This document shows, piece by piece, positions 16,130-24,704 of a stretch of DNA of 42,226 nucleotides (position 1 is its first letter; every line of letters begins with the position of its first letter). The DNA comes from Legionella sp. km772. Lineage in GTDB: Bacteria; Pseudomonadota; Gammaproteobacteria; Legionellales; Legionellaceae. The stretch is taken from assembly GCF_003989735.1 (NCBI RefSeq), contig NZ_RZGQ01000009.1:1-42226 (forward strand), in the 5' to 3' direction. Made by a program: the position numbers and the translations under genes. The notes beneath the pieces are model-generated. The model did not search any database. It saw only the letters and a list, made by a program, of their open reading frames with translations, and was not told where the DNA came from.

Positions 16130-18397
16130 ATGAAAAAATTTGGAGTAATGAGCATTTTAGGGTTAATACTTAGTAGTGCCTATGCCGCTAATCCTATTCT
16201 TCATACCTTAAACAGCCCTTTTCCAGCGGAGGTTTCCTCCTTAGGGGGCTCGGTTTCAGCTACCTATACGTTTACTAATAACCTTCCTTGGACCTTTACC
16301 AAGTCTTTTCGGGTAAACGCCAAACTTTGTCCAGTCTCTCCTTGCACCGCGAAGGCTGCGGAGTTTAGTTATGAGGATCAGTGTTCGGGTAAAAAGTTAA
16401 AACCTAAGGAAAAATGTACCTTTAAAATAACCTTGGCCGCCACAACCCCGGGCAGAAAAAGCATTATGGTGAGCTATGGTGGATATGATAATAATACAGT
16501 CCAAGTAAAACCGGCATTAACCACGCTTGCGGTGGCAAAACCCGCCGCACTTTATGGTACAGTCGACTATCCTTCAGCGACCCCCCTCCCCAGTACTACT
16601 TTCCCAAATACTTACTATACGGTCATTTTTAGTTTTAAAAACCTCAGTCCTGTAACCATCCGTTTTACCCAACTGATAAGCCAAAATAATGATCCTAGCC
16701 ACCCCAATTTTACAATTACCAGGAATACTTGTATTCCAACAGGTAAGGTAGGAAGTTTAACTAAGGGGGCGGGATGTTTCATTAAGGGGCAATTCAATTC
16801 AGCTACTGAGGGGACAATTCATTTATCCGCGCAATTAATTGGTGCGGTGAGCTCGAATAAATTGCTCTCTACTACCACGGTGCAATCCCCTTCATTTAAT
16901 AAATTAATAGGTGTAGATTATAACCCGAATCATTATTCCTCTACCTACTTATTCAATTCGCATGACGTTTTTTTTACCGGAACAACCACCTCTTCAGCGA
17001 CTAATAACCCTAGTGCAACGAATGTGTATGCCGAATTGCAACAATTACAAAATGCGGGCTTTAGTACGGTTCGTTCTTATCAAACCGAGCCTTACTCATG
17101 GATTGATATTATTAAACAAGCTAATGCTTTAGGGATGAAGGTAATTTATGAGGCCGTCATCCCGCAGCTCCCTACCGATACTAACTACCAGAATTGTCCT
17201 TTTGGGGCGCAAAATTATATCCCTTGTGCGCAACAGACCTTAACGAGCATCATTAATGAAGTGGGCAGTACGGTATTTAATGAGACGGTGATCCTGGTTT
17301 TTGCAGGCCATGAAAATTATTGCAGTGCTGGGGACTCCGTACCACCTTGTAATGGTACTTCTAATATTAATTATTTAACTAGCGCAGTGTCGGCCTTACA
17401 AACCACACTCGCTGCAAATGGTGCCTCTAGCATCCCGGTAGGCTCGGCAGTAGTAAGCGGTAATTTGGTTACCCCTTCTTCTGCAATTGCTACGGACATG
17501 GGCACTTTAATTAGTGCTTATTCTCCTGATGCGCCCTTAGCTTTTGATCCTTATCCTTTCCAGTGGGGGGTTACTCCTGGCGCCACTGCGGTCTGGGGCA
17601 CACCCTTAAGTACAAGTGTCCAGCTTATCAATACCTTAGCCTGGGATTACATTCAAGTAGTAGGCTCGACAACCCCGCCAGCCTTACCTTATGCCTCCGG
17701 GCAGTCCTTTTACGTTTCTCCTAAAGTTTTAATGGCTGCTGAGACGGGTTGGTCAACTTCTGGTAGTACGGCTGGATATGCCTGTAATACGCCCGGACCT
17801 TGTTTACCTTCGGTTGCCAATGCGGCTAACTATTTTCAAGCGCTATATAAAGCCAACAGCTCTAATTTTGTTGCTTCTTCCGGGTATAATATCGGGGTTC
17901 TTGCCTTTGAGGCCTATGATGAACCTGCCAAGTCAGGTCCAAGCGCCGAACAGTTTTATGGACTTTTTAATGCTAATTGTGTGCAAAAAGCAGCAGGAAT
18001 GGTACCCAATAATACCCTGACATCGGCCGCTGGTTGCCAAGGTTTTACCAAGGGCACCTTATTAACCATTAATGGGACTATCCCCCCGTCCCCACAAGCT
18101 GCATTTAATGTGAACATTAGCTATCCTAGTGCAAATCATCCCAATATTATTGCGGCAATTCCGGCTAATGCAGGTACCTCGCCTAATATTGAATCGGTTA
18201 CCCCTTGGCCGCAATTTTTAATTTATACGGGGGCGGTTATTAGGGTCAGCTCCCCTGCAAGCGGGCAAGTTTGTACGACCACAGCGACAGCGGTGACCAC
18301 TTCATCCATTACTTTTTCATCGGTCACGTGCACCCAACCTGCACCCAGTAGTATGGGCTGTTTTGGCTTAGGATGTCAGATATCTAATCCCTTTTAA
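16130..18397 (+). CDS. Secreted GH17-like glycosidase (beta-1,3-glucanase type)
   Basis: From the ATG at 16130 (GGAG five bases upstream) the protein has 755 residues. Residues 1-21 are a signal peptide and 22-~255 are two cysteine-containing Ig-like domains. Residues ~260-620 resemble a GH17 barrel: GVDYNPNHY, TVRSYQTE, a possible acid Glu-395 in AGHENY, DPYPFQWG, the probable nucleophile Glu-538 in AETGW, and FEAYDEPAK. The tail is Ser/Thr/Pro-rich. GH17 enzymes cut beta-1,3-glucans, so algal, fungal or amoebal cyst-wall glucan is a possible target. This is inference from motifs. Confidence 0.78.
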   Translation: MKKFGVMSILGLILSSAYAANPILHTLNSPFPAEVSSLGGSVSATYTFTNNLPWTFTKSFRVNAKLCPVSPCTAKAAEFSYEDQCSGKKLKPKEKCTFKITLAATTPGRKSIMVSYGGYDNNTVQVKPALTTLAVAKPAALYGTVDYPSATPLPSTTFPNTYYTVIFSFKNLSPVTIRFTQLISQNNDPSHPNFTITRNTCIPTGKVGSLTKGAGCFIKGQFNSATEGTIHLSAQLIGAVSSNKLLSTTTVQSPSFNKLIGVDYNPNHYSSTYLFNSHDVFFTGTTTSSATNNPSATNVYAELQQLQNAGFSTVRSYQTEPYSWIDIIKQANALGMKVIYEAVIPQLPTDTNYQNCPFGAQNYIPCAQQTLTSIINEVGSTVFNETVILVFAGHENYCSAGDSVPPCNGTSNINYLTSAVSALQTTLAANGASSIPVGSAVVSGNLVTPSSAIATDMGTLISAYSPDAPLAFDPYPFQWGVTPGATAVWGTPLSTSVQLINTLAWDYIQVVGSTTPPALPYASGQSFYVSPKVLMAAETGWSTSGSTAGYACNTPGPCLPSVANAANYFQALYKANSSNFVASSGYNIGVLAFEAYDEPAKSGPSAEQFYGLFNANCVQKAAGMVPNNTLTSAAGCQGFTKGTLLTINGTIPPSPQAAFNVNISYPSANHPNIIAAIPANAGTSPNIESVTPWPQFLIYTGAVIRVSSPASGQVCTTTATAVTTSSITFSSVTCTQPAPSSMGCFGLGCQISNPF

Positions 18398-18440
18398 ATG
18401 GCGTGTAATGAGCTTTTCTCTAAAGCAGTTTAGGCGAAAT

Positions 18441-18470
18441 AGGACTATTATTTAAATGGGTCCTTTTTTT
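18441..18470 (+). terminator. Probable terminator after the GH17-like gene
   Basis: AGGAC (18441-18445) pairs with GTCCT (18460-18464) and is followed by a run of T to 18470. The stem is only five bases with a long loop, so it may be weak. Confidence 0.5.
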
Positions 18471-18537
18471 CTCTGCGCAATTGTAGAAGCACCGTTATAA
18501 ATTAGTTATCATTAGTCACTTTGTAAATGAGTTTTAT

Positions 18538-19122
18538 ATGATGTCCTCCGACCATGATACCTTACACTTACCTGATTATCAGGCTTTTGTGGAGTCGATT
18601 GCCGCATTAATGCTGCAAATATCGGCAAGTGAATTACACGGTTTACTCTGTGGTTATCTGTGTGCTGGCGCCGATCGCCAAGGCGAGTCATATATCCGCG
18701 CCTTGCTACAAAATAAAAAGAGTCCTGAAAGTCGCCATGCTTTACTGTCTTTATTTTCAGTATTTTCCATTAGCCAACAACAAATAAGTAGCTATGATTT
18801 AGAGTTTGCCTTGCTACTGCCAAAAGAGGAAAATCCGCTTCGCGAACGGGCAAAAGCGTTTAGTCAATGGTGTGAAGGCTTTACCCAAGGATTAACTCTA
18901 GCCGGTGTAGATGGTGATCATTTGTATGAAGAGGATGCCCAGGACGCCTTACAGCATCTCGTTGAGTTTGCAGAATTAGATTATGATTCTTTAGAGGTAG
19001 ACGAAGATGATGAGCGTGCGTTGATGGAAGTCACTGAATATGCACGCATGGCGGTAATTCGTTTGCATGGCGATTTAATGATGAATAAACGTAAAGATGG
19101 TCATTCGGGAACTGCTCATTAA
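18538..19122 (+). CDS. ygfB: UPF0149 family protein (YgfB/YecA-like)
   Basis: The 194-residue acidic helical protein has the family phrases ELHGLLCGYLCAG and FTQGLTLAG near the N-terminal half, and LEVDEDDERALMEVTEYARM near the end. The role is poorly known; YgfB in Pseudomonas affects a regulator of cell-wall hydrolases, which need not apply here. It heads the ygfB-pepP-ubiH-ubiI order seen in many gammaproteobacteria. It is 14 bases before pepP. Confidence 0.88.
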   Translation: MMSSDHDTLHLPDYQAFVESIAALMLQISASELHGLLCGYLCAGADRQGESYIRALLQNKKSPESRHALLSLFSVFSISQQQISSYDLEFALLLPKEENPLRERAKAFSQWCEGFTQGLTLAGVDGDHLYEEDAQDALQHLVEFAELDYDSLEVDEDDERALMEVTEYARMAVIRLHGDLMMNKRKDGHSGTAH

Positions 19123-19136
19123 AAGAAAGGATTTCT

Positions 19137-20444
19137 ATGATTAGCCAACAAGAATATCAAGCAAGACGAAAAAAATTAGCACAACAACTACCTAACAACA
19201 GTATGGCGGTGATTGCTGCAGCAAAAGAGGTGCATCGAAACGGTGATGCGCATTACCGTTTTCGTCAGGATAGTGATTTTTATTATTTAACTGGTTTTAA
19301 CGAGCCTGATGCGTTGCTCATTGTTACTGCCGAGCCCCATAGTCAAAGCATCTTATTCAATCGACCTCGAAATCCTGCCGAAGAACAATGGACTGGTAAG
19401 CGTTTAGGCCAAGAGGGGGCTCGAAGCCAACTAAAGATGGATGCTGCATACCCGCTTAACGAGCTTAAAGCTGAGTTAGCTAAATTACTAATAGGTAAAG
19501 AGAAGCTATATTATTCTTTTGGGAAAGATGCTCTCTTAGAACAAGAATTGATGAATGCTTTAAAGGCTGTTAAAGCTCAAGTAAGACGAGGTGCGAAGGC
19601 GCCAGATAACCTCAATGATTTGCAGCCTCTTTTAGGTGAAATGCGCTTATTCAAAAGTGAGGCTGAAATTGCCCTAATGCGGCGGGCGGCAGCGATTTCT
19701 GTAGAAGCCCATAAACGTGCCATGCGAGTATGCACTAAAGTACACCATGAATATGAACTTGAAGCAGAATTAATTTATGTCTTTAGCCAGCAAGGATGCC
19801 GAAGTGTCGCCTATGATCCCATTGTAGGTGGGGGCGAAAATGCTTGTATTTTGCATTACACCGATAATAATAAGCCTTTACGTTCAGGGGATTTAGTCCT
19901 TATTGACGCCGGTGGCGAATATGAAAATTATGCTGCCGATATTACGCGAACCTTTCCCATCAATGGTCAGTTTACTAAAGAACAAGCTGCTATTTATGAG
20001 CTAGTACTTCAGGCGCAACAGGCAGGTATTGCGGCGATTAAACCAGGCTTAGCTTGGAATAGTGTCCAAGTTACAATGATTCGTATATTAACTGCCGGGC
20101 TTTGTGACTTAGGGATTTTACACGGTGAGGTTGATGAGTTAATTGCTAAAGAAGCCTACAAACCTTTTTATATGCACAATTCAGGACATTGGTTAGGTTT
20201 AGATGTCCATGATGCCGGTCAATATAAAATTAACAATGAATGGCGGCCGCTGGAAGCTGGGATGGTCTTGACCGTAGAACCAGGTTTATATATTAGCAAA
20301 GACATTCCTAATGTTGATAAATGTTGGTGGGATATCGGAGTTCGCATTGAGGATGACATTTTAGTTACCCCTACAGGTCATGAAGTATTATCTGCCGGAT
20401 TACCCGTTGCTATAGCCGAGATTGAGGCATTAATGCGTGACTAA
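19137..20444 (+). CDS. pepP: Xaa-Pro aminopeptidase (aminopeptidase P)
   Basis: The 435-residue protein has an N-terminal AMP_N domain (YYLTGFNEPDALL) and a C-terminal pita-bread M24 domain. Its metal ligands are visible as Asp-257, Asp-268, His-351, Glu-381 and Glu-405 (LIDAGG, ADITRTF, GHWLGLDVHD, TVEPG, RIEDDI). It removes N-terminal residues followed by proline. AAAGGA lies before the ATG. Its stop overlaps the ubiH start by 8 bases. Confidence 0.95.
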   Translation: MISQQEYQARRKKLAQQLPNNSMAVIAAAKEVHRNGDAHYRFRQDSDFYYLTGFNEPDALLIVTAEPHSQSILFNRPRNPAEEQWTGKRLGQEGARSQLKMDAAYPLNELKAELAKLLIGKEKLYYSFGKDALLEQELMNALKAVKAQVRRGAKAPDNLNDLQPLLGEMRLFKSEAEIALMRRAAAISVEAHKRAMRVCTKVHHEYELEAELIYVFSQQGCRSVAYDPIVGGGENACILHYTDNNKPLRSGDLVLIDAGGEYENYAADITRTFPINGQFTKEQAAIYELVLQAQQAGIAAIKPGLAWNSVQVTMIRILTAGLCDLGILHGEVDELIAKEAYKPFYMHNSGHWLGLDVHDAGQYKINNEWRPLEAGMVLTVEPGLYISKDIPNVDKCWWDIGVRIEDDILVTPTGHEVLSAGLPVAIAEIEALMRD

Positions 20445-21651
20445 TCAGCAAGTGGATATATTGATTATTGGGGGAGGTTTAACCGGTGCAAGCTTAATGC
20501 TCGCTCTCCGGGGTCTTGGCTTTAGTTGTCTGTTAATCGAGCGTAAATCCTTTGAGGACAAGATTAATCCCGATTTTGATGCACGCTCTTTAGCCCTATC
20601 ACCAGCGAGTGTCGATATCTTATCGATGCTCGGGGTTTGGGAGCTATTGCATAAAGAAGCTACCCCGATTCATTTAATTCATGTCTCTGATCAACATCGT
20701 TTTGGTAGTTCCCGACTGCACGCCGAGCCTAATAAACCTTTAGGCTATGTAGTCGAAATGCAATATATCAATCGCGCCCTGCATCAATTATTAGATAATA
20801 AGCAAGTGTTAACGCCCGCTACCTTGATTCATCTAGATCCAGTCACCCACGAAGCTAGATTTCAGACACCCACTGGTGAACATACAGTGAAGGCAGGATT
20901 AATTGTTGCGGCTGATGGGACCGACTCAACCGTACGCTCATTGTGTAAACTCTCCGCGAGTATTAAAAAATACCAACAACAAGCTATTGTCGCTAATATT
21001 GGCTTAACTAAGAAGCATATGCATCAGGCTTTTGAGCGATTTACTAAAGAAGGGCCAATTGCCATGTTACCTATGCAAGGCGAAAGGATGTCCCTAGTTT
21101 GGGCTTGCTCACCTCAACAAGCAAAAAAATTATTGGCAGTCAATGAGCAGGAATTTTTAGCGCAATTACAACAGGCCTTTGGTTATCGTTTAGGACGTTT
21201 CGTTAAAGTTGGCACCCGCTTTTCTTATCCCTTACAACAATTGCTGATGCAGCAACAGGTAAAATGGCCTCTAGTCTTTGTGGGAAATGCCGCGCATACT
21301 TTACACCCCGTAGCGGGTCAAGGCTTTAATTTAGGCCTGCGGGATGTAGCGACCTTAGCTCAATGCATCGTCGAATATGGCTTAAATAAAAAAATGCTCG
21401 ATCAATATTACAAGCTACGGCAAAGTGATCAAAGAGCCATTATTAATTTTACTAATGGGTTAATTAAACTATTTACTAGCCGTATTCCAGGAGTAGGCCT
21501 TGCTCGTGATCTGGGCTTGATTCTTTTAGATAATAGCAATTTTCTTAAACAATGTTTATCACGGTATGCCCAGGGTTATAGCGGTGTTATTCCTGATTTA
21601 GTGTGTCAAATTGCTTTAGATAAGCGAGACAAGTATGAATCAACAATTTGA
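20437..21651 (+). CDS. ubiH: 2-octaprenyl-6-methoxyphenol hydroxylase, UbiH
   Basis: The 404-residue flavoprotein starts at GTG inside the end of pepP. It has the dinucleotide motif IIGGGLTGASLMLAL, the DG motif VAADGTDSTVRSL, and the GD/NAAHTLHPVAGQGFNLG motif of the UbiH/COQ6 family. It hydroxylates a ring position in ubiquinone synthesis. Position after pepP supports the UbiH name, although family members are hard to tell apart. It overlaps the next hydroxylase by 17 bases. Confidence 0.87.
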   Translation: MTNQQVDILIIGGGLTGASLMLALRGLGFSCLLIERKSFEDKINPDFDARSLALSPASVDILSMLGVWELLHKEATPIHLIHVSDQHRFGSSRLHAEPNKPLGYVVEMQYINRALHQLLDNKQVLTPATLIHLDPVTHEARFQTPTGEHTVKAGLIVAADGTDSTVRSLCKLSASIKKYQQQAIVANIGLTKKHMHQAFERFTKEGPIAMLPMQGERMSLVWACSPQQAKKLLAVNEQEFLAQLQQAFGYRLGRFVKVGTRFSYPLQQLLMQQQVKWPLVFVGNAAHTLHPVAGQGFNLGLRDVATLAQCIVEYGLNKKMLDQYYKLRQSDQRAIINFTNGLIKLFTSRIPGVGLARDLGLILLDNSNFLKQCLSRYAQGYSGVIPDLVCQIALDKRDKYESTI

Positions 21652-22801
21652 GGTCTTGATCACCGGTGGAGGTGTTGTTGGGTTAAGTGCTGCGCTGGCA
21701 ATGGCCCAATGCGGTTATCGAGTGGCTTTAATTGATGCAGGAAATTTAGAGCCCAGTAATACGGTTACCAGCGATATTCGTGTCTATGCCATTAACAAAG
21801 CGTCGCAAAATTTATTAACGCAGTTAGGCGTTTGGCAGCATCTGGATTCATCCAGGCTTTCCCCTTATAGACACATGTCGGTGTGGGATGGGCTTAACGG
21901 TGCAGCAATTGATTTTGATTCTCGTCAGGTGGCGGCAGCTCATTTGGGACATATTATTGAAGAAACAGCCTTAAAAAATGCTTTGCTCGCCCAAATTAAA
22001 CACCATCAATTAATTAGCTTATTTCCCCAATCAACGCTTAGAGAGGTTCAGTATAACGAGTCACAAATTCAAGTAAGCAATGAAAGCCATAGCTGGCAAG
22101 GTCAATTATTGATTATTGCTGAAGGGGCACGCTCCCCAACACGGGATAAGCTTGGGGTAAAGCTGACTAATTGGTCCTATCAACAACAAGCCATTGTGGC
22201 CACGGTTCAGACCGAACAGAAGCATCTGCATACGGCCTATCAAGTATTTCATCCTAATGGCCCACTCGCATTGCTCCCCTTAGTGGATCAAAACCAGTGC
22301 TCTATCGTCTGGTCTATTGATACGCAAGATGCGGAATCCTTAATGAAGCTTGATGAGGAAGAATTTAACCAAGCCCTAACTAAAGCCTTTACTAATAAGC
22401 TAGGTAAGATAAAGCTAATTAGTACCCGGCACCAATTTCCTTTAGCAATGCGCCATGCGCAAAATTATGTGGGTAAACAGTGGTTACTTTTAGGCGATGC
22501 AGCCCATACTATTCACCCCTTAGCTGGTCTAGGTTTAAATATCGGCTTGGCTGATGTTGCCCTTTGTTATCGCCATCTAAAAGAAAATAAAAAGGCGCTT
22601 ACCTCAGCTAAAGTTTTAGCCGCCTACCAACGTGAACGCAAAGCCGCAGTTTGGGAAACTATCCTGCTTATGGAAGGCTTTAAACGACTTTTTTCTTTTT
22701 CATCACAACCAGTAAGTGCTTTACGCGGATTAGGACTAACCCTTTGTAATCAGCTCACCCCGCTTAAGCGTTTGTTTATCCAACATGCGGCCGGTGAATA
22801 G
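21635..22801 (+). CDS. ubiI: UbiI/VisC-type FAD hydroxylase of ubiquinone synthesis
   Basis: The 388-residue protein has ITGGGVVGLSAALAMAQCG, the DG-type IIAEGARSPTRDKLG, and LLGDAAHTIHPLAGLGLNIG. It is a paralogue of UbiH in the same operon, in the place of visC/ubiI in E. coli. The predicted reaction is ring hydroxylation of the polyprenyl phenol. The exact carbon (C5 or another) cannot be assigned from motifs. Bases 22802-22857 after it contain a T-run but no convincing stem. Confidence 0.82.
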   Translation: MNQQFEVLITGGGVVGLSAALAMAQCGYRVALIDAGNLEPSNTVTSDIRVYAINKASQNLLTQLGVWQHLDSSRLSPYRHMSVWDGLNGAAIDFDSRQVAAAHLGHIIEETALKNALLAQIKHHQLISLFPQSTLREVQYNESQIQVSNESHSWQGQLLIIAEGARSPTRDKLGVKLTNWSYQQQAIVATVQTEQKHLHTAYQVFHPNGPLALLPLVDQNQCSIVWSIDTQDAESLMKLDEEEFNQALTKAFTNKLGKIKLISTRHQFPLAMRHAQNYVGKQWLLLGDAAHTIHPLAGLGLNIGLADVALCYRHLKENKKALTSAKVLAAYQRERKAAVWETILLMEGFKRLFSFSSQPVSALRGLGLTLCNQLTPLKRLFIQHAAGE

Positions 22802-22857
22802 CCCCATTAGTCCTTAGACGTTTTCCTTAACCTAGCTAGGCGAATTAGACCGGTTTT

Positions 22858-23604
22858 TTATCCATAGACCAAGTTTAGTTGTTCCCCTTCGTCGAAATCT
22901 TCATTATTAAAACAATTAGTTAATTGCTGGTAAATCGTGCGGAACAAGCGCTTAACTCCAGAATCTTCGCATTGATATTGCGTTTGTTTTACCACCTCGA
23001 TTACTTCATTTAATCCTTGTTGCAAAGGCTCATTTTGTACATAAAATAAACTGTTAAAGCTCGCACTAATTTCATAAGCGATCTGTTCTAAGAGCCCATC
23101 AATAAAGAACTCACTTAATAAATGGCTCACCAATACGGCAGCAGGTATAGTCGCCAATAACATTAAGGGAGGTAAAAATGCCAAGGTTAAGGAAATGGCT
23201 GTTGCTAATAAAGCAATTTGCATGAGAATCATAAATTCGTAGGCCGCGGCGATGGCGGCAATAATTTCCAATATTAGTAAGGGCAGAAAAATAGGTAAAA
23301 ATAGTAAAGAGATACAGCTTTTTATAAAGCTAAACTCCATGCTATCTTCTCGCGCTGCTTTTTGTAATTGCGCAATTTTTACCTTGAGCCCCTTAAAATT
23401 TTTGGTTGAACTATTATCTAAAACCGCAAAGGCGTGTTGGATTGATTTTTTATGAGGATATTCCTTTTCCAACAGCTTTAATGCTTCTATTTTATCCAGC
23501 AATAAGCGTCTATATTTATTAGGCCCCGGATAGTGCTTAATCGTCTGCGTGCTTAAGCGATTATATTTATCATCAAGCGATCTATGGTCAAAAAAATTAG
23601 GCAT
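22858..23604 (-). CDS. Candidate PmrA-regulated Dot/Icm effector, membrane protein
   Basis: The 248-residue protein matches no family I know. Residues 1-90 are charged and helical, 95-122, 124-143 and 145-166 are hydrophobic membrane segments, and the rest is soluble. The C-terminus NNEDFDEGEQLNLVYG is acidic with hydrophobic residues close to the end, which fits the E-block secretion signal of Legionella effectors. Its promoter holds a near-perfect PmrA box with a -10 seven bases downstream. PmrA activates many Dot/Icm effector genes in Legionella, so an effector acting at a host membrane is a reasonable prediction, not a proof. Confidence 0.65.
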   Translation of the reverse strand: MPNFFDHRSLDDKYNRLSTQTIKHYPGPNKYRRLLLDKIEALKLLEKEYPHKKSIQHAFAVLDNSSTKNFKGLKVKIAQLQKAAREDSMEFSFIKSCISLLFLPIFLPLLILEIIAAIAAAYEFMILMQIALLATAISLTLAFLPPLMLLATIPAAVLVSHLLSEFFIDGLLEQIAYEISASFNSLFYVQNEPLQQGLNEVIEVVKQTQYQCEDSGVKRLFRTIYQQLTNCFNNEDFDEGEQLNLVYG

Positions 23605-23646
23605 GTTACATCTCTATAAGTAGGTCTGATTAAAGACAAGCGCGGC

Positions 23647-23700
23647 ATTATAACCTCTGAATATTAAGCTAAAATTAAGGCTCCAAACTTTGAAATTAAG
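23647..23700 (-). promoter_or_regulatory. PmrA-box promoter of the gene at 22858-23604
   Basis: On the minus strand 23679-23660 reads CTTAATTTTAGCTTAATATT, two half-sites with a two-base gap. This matches the cTTAATatT-N2-cTTAATatT consensus with one change. TATAAT follows at 23652-23647 after seven bases, where activation by PmrA is expected. A third half-site, CTTAATTTC, lies at 23700-23692, two helical turns upstream on the same face. The ATG is at 23604. Confidence 0.78.
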
Positions 23701-23756
23701 ACCCTACGCTTAAGTAAAAATTCTTGTGGCGGCTTGTGCTAAAAAATGAATCGCCT

Positions 23757-24704
23757 TCAGCGGGCAAACTGGGTTCGACTGAAGTGTACTTTCTCTGCTG
23801 AAGATTCAGTGCCAAAATCCTTAAAGCGTTCTTCAATAATTCGGTAGCGTTTTAAACCACCTTCGCGATTAGCAATTTGGATATTTAAGCCGGGACGAGC
23901 ATTAAGCTCTAACATCAGGGGGCCTTGTTCTTTATCTAAGACAATATCTACCCCTAAGTAACCTAAGCCAGTTAGCTCATAACAACTTGAGGCAATTTCT
24001 AAGATTTTATTCCAATAGGGCACTTCGATCCCGACAATCGAATTTAAGGTATCCGGATGATAATCAATCGTATCATTTTGGAATACACCACCAAGAGTTT
24101 TGCCGGTTGATAAATCCACCCCTACGCCAATAGCACCTTGGTGTAAATTGGCTTTCCCTCCCGATTGACGTGTAGGTAAGCGAACCATTGCCATGGCAGG
24201 ATAGCCTAATAAAGTAATAATTCGGATATCCGGAATGCCCTCATAGCTCACTTCCGCAAAAACTGGATCGACAACAACGCGCTTTTCAATAATCGCATAA
24301 TCAGAAGAGCCGCCTAAACTGTAGGCGCCTGATAATAAACAAGAGAGATGGTAAGTCAGTTCTTGATGCGTTGTTAATTTACCATTGATTTGCCGATAGC
24401 GACCATAGACTTTATCTTTAAATACTAAAATCCCATCACCTCCAGAGCCACGGGCTGGTTTAATAACAAAATCATCATAAGGTGCTAACCGCTCCGCTAA
24501 GGTTTTTATTTGTTGCTCAGTTTCGATAATGTCATATAACGGCGGGACGGCTATTCCCGCCTTAAGCGCTAAGCGTTTCGTTTTTAATTTATCATCCACT
24601 AAAGGAAATAATTTCCGGGGGTTATAACGCAATACAAAATCGGTATTGCGTTGATTAATACTCAAGACGCCCTGTTTTTTTAATCGACGAAACAGCTTAA
24701 TCAT
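23757..24704 (-). CDS. RimK-like alpha-L-glutamate ligase homologue (ATP-grasp)
   Basis: The 315-residue protein has an ATP-grasp core: DDFVIKPARGSGGDGILVF, then AIEKRVV, then a metal-binding MLELNARPGLNIQI near the end. It belongs to the RimK-related group that always travels with an inactive-transglutaminase 7TM protein and a retropepsin-like protease. It overlaps the 7TM gene by four bases. The product of the ligation is unknown. In pseudomonads equivalent operons have been linked to osmotic tolerance; transfer of that role here is inference. Confidence 0.87.
   Translation of the reverse strand: MIKLFRRLKKQGVLSINQRNTDFVLRYNPRKLFPLVDDKLKTKRLALKAGIAVPPLYDIIETEQQIKTLAERLAPYDDFVIKPARGSGGDGILVFKDKVYGRYRQINGKLTTHQELTYHLSCLLSGAYSLGGSSDYAIIEKRVVVDPVFAEVSYEGIPDIRIITLLGYPAMAMVRLPTRQSGGKANLHQGAIGVGVDLSTGKTLGGVFQNDTIDYHPDTLNSIVGIEVPYWNKILEIASSCYELTGLGYLGVDIVLDKEQGPLMLELNARPGLNIQIANREGGLKRYRIIEERFKDFGTESSAEKVHFSRTQFAR

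Noticed and set aside
22802-22857. Terminator after ubiI
   Set aside because: A T-run is present, but the preceding complementary bases give only a very short stem.
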